Source of the DNA: Dactylis glomerata
Taxonomy: Eukaryota > Streptophyta > Magnoliopsida > Poales > Poaceae
Reading direction: 5' to 3'
Assembly (NCBI GenBank): GCA_007115705.1
Contig: QXEO01000144.1
Location: 124,001-188,000, forward strand
DNA: 64,000 nucleotides
Both the position numbers and the translations under genes were made by a program. Shown piece after piece: positions 55,511 through 64,000 of the stretch (its first letter is position 1; each line of letters starts with the position of its first letter). The notes under the pieces were generated by a model. The model ran no database searches and was not told where the DNA came from. It saw only the letters and a program-made list of their open reading frames with translations.

Positions 55511-57155
55511 TGCTTGCGTGTAATAGACGTGGGAAATACCCAGCCCGTTGGGAACCCCAAGAGAAAGGTGTGATGAGTATAGCAGCTAGTTTTCCCTCAG
55601 TTAAGAAACCAAGGTATGTCGATCTTGGAGAGGAGAGACAAACGACTGAAGGTGATGCTTGCTAGTTTGCGACAGCTTCGGACAAATTATATATGGCGCC
55701 TCGTCCAAGCTTTGCTTGCTAGCTGCAACACGAAACCTGCACACACACAACCAAGTACTTTGTTCCCAACTTACGATGAGGTTGTCAATCTCACCGGTTT
55801 GCTTGAAACAAAGGTTATGAGTGTATCGAGTGGAAAATAGTAGAGTATGCGAGTAAAGTAAACAGTGCGAGTAAAGTAAATAGGTGATAGCAATATGATG
55901 GAAATAGGACCGGGGTCCACAGTTCACTAGTGGTGTTTCTCCATAAGATAAATAACACATGCTGGGTAAGCAAATTATAGTTGGGCAATTGATAGAATTA
56001 AGATAAATGTGATATGTCAAGAAGATCACTATGAGATTTACTCTGGGCACTACAACAAAATACATAGACCGCCATCCAACTGCATCTATGACTAATAAGC
56101 CACTTGTGGCGAATCAATCCGAGAACTCCACAAGTATTAAGTTGCGAACAACAGATAATTGCATTAAGCAAAGTGTGTAATGTAAACAAAGCATATGCCC
56201 TTGAGCATATGAATGTTGTTTTCTCCCTAGTAGCAACAACACATCTACAACCTTAGAGGTTTTTGTCACTACCCCAGGTTAAATAGAGGCATGAACCCAC
56301 TATCGAGCATAAATACCCCCTCTTGGAGTCACTAGCAACTACTCGGCCAAGATAGCTACTAACAACGGAGAGCATGCAAGATCATAAACAACATAGAGAT
56401 AACAAAAGATATAATTCAGTACAGCAACTCAATCATAAACACCAATATTCATCGGATCCCAACAAACCAAACATGTAAAATTACATAACGGTGATCTCAA
56501 TCATGTAGGGCAGCTCATGAGATCTAAACATGAAGCACATGGTGGAGAAGACAACCATATAGCTACTGCTATGGACCCATAGTCCAAGGTAGACTACTCA
56601 CTCATCGCTCCGGAGGCAAGCACGGCGATGAAGAAGACCTCTGGTGGCGATTCCCCTCTCCGGCAGGGTGCCGGGAAGAGCTTCTAGACCCTCACGATCT
56701 TCGGGTCGACGGCGGCGGCGGATCGCAATGTGTTATGGAAAAGTGATCGGGTACTTAGATTTTTTCCGTCGGGGGGTCTTTATAGGCGAAGGGGCGATGT
56801 CAGAGGTGGCCCCACGCCTCCTCACACCAGGGCGGCGCGGCCAGGGGCTGGGCCGCGCCAGCCCTGTGTGAGGGCGGCCTGTGGCCCCTCTCCTTCTTCT
56901 CTTCGGATGGATGGAAGCTTCCGGGTAAAATAAGACTTCAGGAACTTGTTTCGTCCAATTCCGAGAATATTTCCTGTGTATCACTTCTGAAACACAAAAA
57001 TAGCAGAAAACAGGGAACTGGCACTGTGGCAACTTGTTAATAGGTTAGTTCTGGAAAATGCATAAAAGTGCCACGAAGTGTAACGAAACAATAGGCAAAT
57101 GGTATAAAAACAAGCATGGGGCATCAAAAATTATAGATACGTTTGAGACGTATCA
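55511..57155 (-). repeat. 3' LTR of X2
   Basis: 1645 bp, starting TGCTTGCGTG and ending GACGTATCA on the plus strand. The last bases of the LTR in the sense direction differ from X1 and from Y, although the rest is homologous. Confidence 0.92.
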
Positions 57156-60082
57156 AGCATCTCCAAGCTTAACTCCTGCTCGTCCTCGAGTAGGTAAGTG
57201 ATAACAAAAGAATAATTTTTGAGGTGACATGCACCTACACAATCTTGATCATATATGTAAGCATTTGTGAGCTGGGATCATAAGAACTTAAAACATGGGC
57301 ATGAAGATATAATCTTGACAATAAGAACTTAGCAACCATGTTGTAAACATGCAAATGAACACAACCAAAAGATCATGAAAATGAAACAATGAAAGTCAAA
57401 CGTGTGTTCAAATCATAAGGAAAAACATACAAATGGTTTTCAGCTTGTCCTTCAAAGAGAGCAAAACATAAATGCATAGGACACCTTCAAGTTTAAGAGG
57501 GCGACTAGATACAAATAATTTAAGAACAAGTGAAACCAACAATATGAATCAATCAATGAAAACTTTGGGACAATGCACATTATACTAAGAATGACAACTA
57601 TGCTCTCTTAATGATGCATAAAGAAAGAAGGTGGTGACTCAACATAAAAGTAGAAGAAAGGCCCTTCGCAGAGGGAAGCAGTGATTGCAAGTTTTATAAC
57701 CTTCAAAAATTATGGTACTTACCGGCTTTGAGCTCTCATTGCCCCCATCATAAGAATCTTGAATGGTTAAAGTTAATGCGAGAACAATTATGATGCATAT
57801 GCTTGACAAATCATAAGTTGAAAACCTCGTGTCCCGTGAATACGAGTACCCAAACCTCATGCTACTTTACTTAGAGTCCCAAGCAAGGCTCTTGTCATTG
57901 TAAATATATGCATATCATTGAGAACCGCCAATGGGGTACCTCCTTGCCCGATGACATAGAACAAGCCCACACCAAAATGATAGGACAAGCAGACAATAAA
58001 CACCTCGACATCTCTTTTATTTGCCATTTGTTTAGCTTTTTATTGTGAGATGCGTCGTCGAATGTTCACCATGGGTATGCTGCAAATTTCCACCATGAAT
58101 TATGCATGGCTTAGATTGGCGGCCCGGCATTTCCCTAACACATATACAAACTCCATGATCCCCACAAGATTCCCAATTCATTTCACACCGCGCGCATCCA
58201 TAAACAAAAGATCACGATATCAACTCAAATAAGAAGTGCAATGTTGAAAGCTTGCCCATGACTGCATGGCTGGGCTAGTCTCCAAACTTACAACTTGCAA
58301 TCATAACAACTCAACATAAGAGACCACAATGTCAAATTTTTAGAACAGGAAAAAGTAAAGTGTTCTTCTGGTTTGTGAGAGCTTTACTGACCGAATTTCG
58401 CATAACACTGGTAAGAGTTTAATTTGAAGAGAAAATAAAAGCAAGTCAAATTTACTTGGAATAACAAATTGCTAGTACGTATGTATGGTGGACACTTTGG
58501 AAAACTTTGGCTTTTAGGAGTTGGATGCACGAGTAGAGCTCATACTCAGTACAAGGCGAGGGCTAGCAAAAGACTGGGAGCAACCAACTAAGAGAGCAAT
58601 AATGGCCATAATCATGCAAAGCGACAAAGCGACATTAAAAGAAGCATAAGATGGCATCAAAAGTCAAAAACTAAATGATCATGAAGGCTATTGGCGACTT
58701 TGTATGAGTCTAACATGTGTGAGCATGCGCCAAGTCAACCCAAATAAAGCATCAAGGAGAAAACCAAAATAATGCTTCCATACAATTAAAAACAACGCAT
58801 GATTTTTCAAAGGCTCATTAAGCAATCTCAGTTATTTGAGACAAGTCACACAACAGCAAAACCACTAAGCATCCTATAAAAAAGACATCAAGCTCGACAT
58901 GCAAAAGCCTAAGCCGCAGTCTACACAAGCTCCTTCTTGTACCACTTTTTGCACAAAGCTTTTTCTCTTTTCCAACACCATTTGAAATTTTTAAAGACAC
59001 CTCTTTTGATGAAAACCAATAAAGATCAGAGGCAAAAATACACCTTGATGAAAAGATATGACAAGGTCTGAACGCAAATCAAGGCGAAAACGAAAACCAA
59101 AAGCAGTAGCAGAAAAAGAAGAGCACTCGATGAACGAAGTGAAAAACTGAGTGTTCTTTGCAAATGAAAACGAGTACATCTCCTCCAAAGGAAATTTGTT
59201 GGGGTCCAACCATTTATTGCAGCAAACAAAAACAAACTAAATAAGAAAACTAAAACAACTGACGCTCCAAGAAAAACACATAGTGCATGAAGCAATAAAA
59301 ATATAGTGTTTTGAAAGGTGACCTGATTTTTGCCGATGAAGAAGGGGTGCCTCGGGGGCATCCCCAAGCTTTGTCGCTTGTACTTCTTGGATATTTCTTG
59401 GGGTGATGCATGGGAATCCCCAAGCTTGAGCTTTTGTCCATTCTTCAACTCATCTCATCATTCTCCAATCCCTACACTTGAAAACTTCCTTCATACAAAA
59501 CTAAACACAAATCTATTAGCAACATTAGTGTAGGCATAACATATAATCAACCTCTTTTTGCTTCAGGTTTCAACTCAAAACCACCACATATAAAGTATAT
59601 ATTACTGTAGCAACTTCCACAAGAGTTCCGTGATCAAAAGAACTCAAAAGAAAGCGATAAAGTGGCAAAAATAAATATTGGCAGAAATCTGTCAAAACAG
59701 AACAGCTGACAAAGGCCGAATTTTTGAGGGGTTTTCTGTTGCTCAAATCAAAAAGTGTTCAGCTAAAGAAAGTTTGGATATAACCTGGGGCATATGCACA
59801 AGAAATCGCAGGTCCAAAAGATATACAGAGAATTTATACGAATTTTTACGGTGCAGCACCGAAAACAGTTTCAGGACAGCAACATCCCCAAATTTTTACC
59901 GCACTCAAATTAGAGGCTTCTCTTGGCACAAAAACGAAATAAACAAGATAAGGAGCAGTCATTACAGTAGTAATGACTTCCAAGACTCAAATAAAAGAAA
60001 AAGTACTGAAAAGAAAACATTGGGTTATCTCCCAAGAGTGCTTTTCTTTAACGCCTTTGAGCTAGGCGCAGAAAATTGCGAA
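57156..60082 (-). other. X2 3' internal non-coding region
   Basis: Homologous to X1 8078-11008. The polypurine tract reads GCATCTCCAAGCTT on the plus strand (57157-57170), one change from X1. Short frames here (for example 59026-59448) match broken frames in X1 and Y and are not supported. Confidence 0.8.
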
Positions 60083-60679
60083 TCAAGTAACTTCAAGTGA
60101 TGAAGCATTAAGATCAACTGCAGAGGTCTTGTCAATAAGGCATTGTATTTCATCCACATAAGTTTTAGAAGACCCTTTGTGATCACGCTTTGGTTCACTC
60201 GAATCACAAAAAAGATTTTTGGGACAGATCCAGTCAAAATTATTTTCGAAAGCTTCACACAATCCAAAGAGCTTGCTAGGTATAGGTATTTCGGCCCCTT
60301 CATCATTTGTACTAATAACCTTTATAGGTGAACCGAGTTTATTAAAATGTTTAAGAACTTTCCTAGCTTCAATAATGACATCTTTAAATTCTAGGCGCAA
60401 AGCTTCCAAGATAAAAGCTTTCTTTTCGGGATCCTCAATTTCATGAAGCTTAAGGAACATGTATTGCATAAAAGGATTAAGACTAGCAAACCTAGTTTCC
60501 AACATGTGAATTAAATAAGCAGAAGCAACTTCAATACTAAGAGCTAGCTCAACCAAAGACTTTTCCTCAACTTCCTCATGCATACTAATGTGATTAAAGA
60601 ACTCCTTAATGTTACTTTTTCCAATAATCGAACCACTACCTACTGAGAGGTCCTCCAGAACGAACTTAGGGAACAGCAT
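60083..60679 (-). CDS. Unrecognised 198-aa protein encoded by X2
   Basis: Homologue of the X1 protein at 7493-8077. The first ~115 residues differ at only about ten positions, while the C-terminal ~80 residues are about half identical and end in NASSLEVT. That ending resembles the RDASSLDVT end of the Y protease frame, so the 3' boundary of the exchanged cassette falls just upstream of the stop codon. No stop or frameshift. No domain recognised. The ATG lies in the same leader context as in X1 and as the gag ATG of Y. Confidence 0.72.
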   Translation of the reverse strand: MLFPKFVLEDLSVGSGSIIGKSNIKEFFNHISMHEEVEEKSLVELALSIEVASAYLIHMLETRFASLNPFMQYMFLKLHEIEDPEKKAFILEALRLEFKDVIIEARKVLKHFNKLGSPIKVISTNDEGAEIPIPSKLFGLCEAFENNFDWICPKNLFCDSSEPKRDHKGSSKTYVDEIQCLIDKTSAVDLNASSLEVT

Positions 60680-60837
60680 GATGAACTAAAGTAAAGAAAT
60701 AACAACTACCAAGGATTCTAATTTTTTTGGGTTTTTGATATAAAACGATGCAGGTAAAATAAATAAAGTAAAGCAAAACAGTAACAAAGTAAAGGATGTG
60801 CGTGCGAAAACTCCCCTCGCAGAAGTCTTCTACTTCC

Positions 60838-60855
60838 TCCCTGGCAACGGCGCCA
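60838..60855 (-). other. Primer-binding site of X2 (tRNA-Asp)
   Basis: On the minus strand it reads TGGCGCCGTTGCCAGGGA, one mismatch to the tRNA-Asp 3' end, 10 bp from the 5' LTR. Confidence 0.85.
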
Positions 60856-60865
60856 GAAAACTTGT

Positions 60866-62510
60866 TGCTTGCGTGTAATAGACGTGGGAAATACCCAGCC
60901 CGTTGGGAACCCCAAGAGAAAGGTGTGATGAGTATAGCAGCTAGTTTTCCCTCAGTTAAGAAACCAAGGTATGTTGATCTTGGAGAGGAGAGAGAAACGA
61001 CTGAAGGTGATGCTTGCTAGTTTGCGACAGCTTCGGACAAATTATATATGGCGCCTCGTCCAAGCTTTGCTTGCTAGCTACAACGCGGAACCTGCACACA
61101 CACAACCAAGTACTTTGTTCCCAACTTACGATGAGGTTGTCAATCTCACCGGTTTGCTTGAAACAAAGGTTATGAGTGTATCGAGTGGAAAACAGTAGAG
61201 TATGCGAGTAAAGTAAACAGTGCGAGTAAAGTAAACAGGTGATAGCAATATGATGGAAATAGGACCGGGGTCCACAGTTCACTAGTGGTGTCTCTCCATA
61301 AGATAAATAACACATGCTGGGTAAACAAATTACAGTTGGGCAATTGATGGAATAAAGATAAATGTGATATGTCAAGAAGATCACTATGAGATTTACTCTG
61401 GGCATTACAACAAAATACATAGACCGCCATCCAACTGCATCTATGACTAATAATCCAGTTGTGGCGAATCAATCCGAGAACTCCACAAGTATTAAGTTGC
61501 GAACAACAGATAATTGCATTAAGCAAAGTGTGTAATGTAAACAAAGCATATGCCCTTGAGCATATGAATGTTGTTTACTCCCTAGTAGCAACAGCACATC
61601 TACAACCTTAGAGGTTTCTGTCACTCCCCTAGGTTAAATAGAGGCATGAACCCACTATCGAGCATAAATACCCCCTCTTGGAGTCACTAGCAACTACTCG
61701 GCCAAGATAGCTACTAACAACGGAGAGCATGCAAGATCATAAACAACATAGAGATAACAAAAGATATAATTCAGTACAGCAACTCAATCATAAACACCAA
61801 TATTCATCGGATCCCAACAAACCAAACATGTAGAATTACATAACGGTGATCTCAATCATGTAGGGCAGCTCATGAGATCTAAACATGAAGCACATGGTGG
61901 AGAAGACAACCATCTAGCTACTGCTATGGACCCATAGTCCAAGGTAGACTACTCACTCATCGCTCCGGAGGCAAGCATGGCGATGAAGAATACCTCCGGT
62001 GGCGATTCCCCTCTCCGACAGGGTGCCGGGAAGAGCTTCTGGACCCTCCCGATCTTCGGGTCGACGGCGGTGGTGGATCGCGATGTGTTCTAGAAAAGTG
62101 ATCGGGTACTTAGGTTTTTTCCGTTGGGGGGTCTTTATAGGCGAAGGGGCGATGTCAGAGGTGGCCCCACGCCTCCTCACACCAGGGCGGCGTGGCGAGG
62201 GGCTGGGCCGCGCCAGCCCTGTGTGAGGGCGGCCTGTGGCCCCTCTCCTTCTTCTCTTTGGATGTCTGGAAGCTTCCGGGTAAAATAAGACTTCAGGAAC
62301 TTGTTTCGTCCAATTCCGAGAATATTTCCTGTGTATCACTTCTGAAACACAAAAACAGCAGAAAACAGGGAACTGGCACTGTGGCGACTTGTTAATAGGT
62401 TACTTCCGGAAAATGCATAAAAGTGCCACGAAGTGTAACGAAATAATAGGCAAATGGTGTAAAAACAAGCATGGAGCATCAAAAATTATAGATACGTTTG
62501 AGACGTATCA
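60866..62510 (-). repeat. 5' LTR of X2
   Basis: 1645 bp, the same length as the 3' LTR, with terminal GACGTATCA next to the CGCCT duplication. Confidence 0.92.
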
Positions 62511-62515
62511 CGCCT

Positions 62516-63968
62516 CGTCCAAGCTTTGCTTTGCGAGCAGCAACGTGGAACCTGCACACACACAACCAAATACTTTGTTCCCAACTTGCGATGAGGTTAT
62601 CAATCTCACCGGTTTGCTTGAAACAAAGGGTATGAGCGTATCGAGTGGAAAACAGTGAAAGTATGCGAGTAAACTAAACAGTGCGAGTAAAGTAAACAGG
62701 TGATAGCAATATGATGGAAATAGTACCGGGGTCCATAGTTCACTAGTGATGTCTCTCCATAAGATAAATAACACATGCTGGGTAAATAAATTACAGTTCG
62801 GCAATTGATAGAATAAAGATAAATGTGATATGTCAAGAAGATCACTATGCGATTTACTCTGGGCATTACAACAAAATACATAGACCGCCATCCAACTGCA
62901 TCTATGACTAATAATCCACTTGTGGCGAATCAATCCGAGAACTCCACAAGTATTAAGTTGCGAACAACAGATAATTGCATTAAGCAAAGTGTGTAATGTA
63001 AACAAAGCATATGCCCTTGAGCATATGAATGTTGTTTTCTCCCTAGTAGCAATAGCACATCTACAACCTTAGAGGTTTCTGTCACTCCCCCAGGTTAAAT
63101 AGAGGCATGAACCCACTATCGAGCATAAATACCCCCTCTTGGAGTCACTAGCAACTACTCGGCCAAGATAGCTACGAACAACGGAGAGCATGCAAGATCA
63201 TAAACAACATAGAGACAACATAAGATATATTTCAGTATAGCAACTCAATCATCACACCAATATTCATCGGATCCCAACAAACCAAACATGTAGAATTACA
63301 TAACGGTGATCTCAATTATGTAGGGCAGCTCATGAGATCTAAACATGAAGCACATAGTGGAGGAGACAACCATCTAGCTACTGCTATGGACCCATAGTCC
63401 AAGGTAGACTACTCACTCATCGCTCCGGAGGCAAGCATGGTGATGAAGAAGACCTCCGGTGGCGATTCCCCTCTCCAGCAGGGTGCCGGGAAGAGCTTCT
63501 AGACCCTCCCGATCTCGGGTCGATGATGGCGGCGGATCGCGATGTGTTTCTAGAAAATTGATCGGGTCTTAGGTTTTTCCCGTCGGGGGGTCTTTATAGG
63601 CAAAGGGGCATCGTCAGAAGTGGACCGAGGCGTCCTCACACATAGGGGGCACGGCCAGGGGCTGGGCCGCGCCGCCCTGGTGTGAGGGTGGCCTATGGCC
63701 CCTCGCTGTCTCCTCTTCGGATCTCTGGAAGCTTCCGCGAAAAATAAGACTTCAGAACTTGTTTCGTCCAATTCCGAGAATATTTCATGTGTAGCTTTTC
63801 TGAAACACAAAAACAGCAGAAAACAGGGAACTGACACTGTGGCGACTTGTTAATAGGTTAATTCCAGAAAATGCATAAAAGTGCCACGAAGTGTAATGAA
63901 ACATTAGGCAAATGGTGTAAAAACAAGCATGGAGCATCAAAAATTATAGATACGTTGGAGACGTATCA
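62516..63968 (-). repeat. 5' LTR of Y2, right part
   Basis: Continues the Y2 LTR after X2. It carries the CCTATGGCC and CCGCGAAAAATAAG variants of the Y1 5' LTR. Confidence 0.9.
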
Positions 63969-64000
63969 ACCGTCCCATTGTGGAGCAAGCTCATGAGATA
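63969..64000 (+). pseudogene. Start of a further copia gag fragment (copy of the B flank)
   Basis: The last 32 bp are identical to 28595-28626, the copia gag sequence directly right of Y1, beginning with the same ACCGT. The window therefore ends inside a duplicate of element B. Confidence 0.85.

Larger units (their letters stand above)
55511..62510 (-). mobile_element. X2: non-autonomous LTR retrotransposon nested in the Y2 5' LTR
   Basis: The target duplication is CGCCT (55506-55510, 62511-62515). Two 1645-bp LTRs, a tRNA-Asp primer site and a 3.7-kb interior carry only the 198-aa X ORF. The LTRs differ by several substitutions per 100 bp near their starts, so X2 is older than Z. It lacks gag, RT and integrase. 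Confidence 0.93.
37987..63968 (-). mobile_element. Y2: second copy of the Y element, left-truncated, invaded by Z and X2
   Basis: Y2 parts are 37987-39149, 50531-55510 and 62516-63968. The order on the plus strand is truncated 3' LTR, non-coding region, protease, gag, primer site, 5' LTR. The copia sequence that follows Y1 also follows Y2 at 63969. The left side lacks LTR sequence equivalent to Y1 20090-21072 and the copia flank. LTR variants pair Y2-5' with Y1-5' and Y2-3' with Y1-3'. Confidence 0.88.

Noticed and set aside
50531..63968. Y2 as a second independent Y insertion into the same copia position
   Set aside because: Shared LTR-specific variants and the shared nonsense codon show common descent after insertion.

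Overview
The window is plant nuclear DNA made almost entirely of nested transposable elements. The LTR families (copia LTRs opening TGTTGGAA, gypsy-type LTRs opening TGATACGTCT with a tRNA-Asp primer site, an L1-type LINE with a C-terminal zinc-finger, Stowaway-like and Mutator-like small elements) point to a grass, most likely a Pooideae (wheat/barley/oat/ryegrass group). No intact host gene, tRNA or rRNA gene was found. No feature here suggests a bacterium or phage.

Layout. (1) 1-1022: old flank with a 55-bp LINE tail bounded by a 17-bp target duplication, and a 100-bp Stowaway-like MITE. (2) 1023-33775: two full-length copia elements, A and B, head to tail. Their inner LTRs abut across a palindromic 2-bp junction, and only the outer ends carry a target duplication (TATTA). 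A is interrupted by X1 (5642-16757), a non-autonomous LTR element whose 3' LTR received an L1-type LINE with a complete ORF2. B is interrupted by Y1 (20090-28594, minus strand), a gag-protease-only gypsy-type element. (3) 33781-37986: a LINE 3' fragment and a decayed copia (W) holding a 1.2-kb non-autonomous Mutator-like element. (4) 37987-63968: Y2, a second copy of the same Y insertion (the same copia sequence follows it at 63969). It is cut on its left side and later invaded by Z (39150-50530, a young SIRE/Maximus-type copia with a spliced third ORF and arrays of CCGG palindromes) and X2 (55511-62510, minus strand, related to X1).

How the parts relate. X and Y share LTRs, 5' leader, primer site, about 2.9 kb of 3' non-coding DNA and polypurine tract. 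They differ essentially only in the coding cassette: gag-protease in Y, an unrecognised 194-198 aa ORF in X. Neither encodes reverse transcriptase or integrase, so both must use enzymes in trans. The history read from nesting is: Y inserted into copia, its LTRs diverged, the locus was segmentally duplicated, then X2 and finally Z entered the right-hand copy.

Most noteworthy: the A/B dimer with a 2-LTR-like junction and a single outer target duplication; the X/Y coding-cassette exchange with an unknown ORF kept open; the palindrome arrays and intron-containing third ORF of Z; and the Y1/Y2 segmental duplication.
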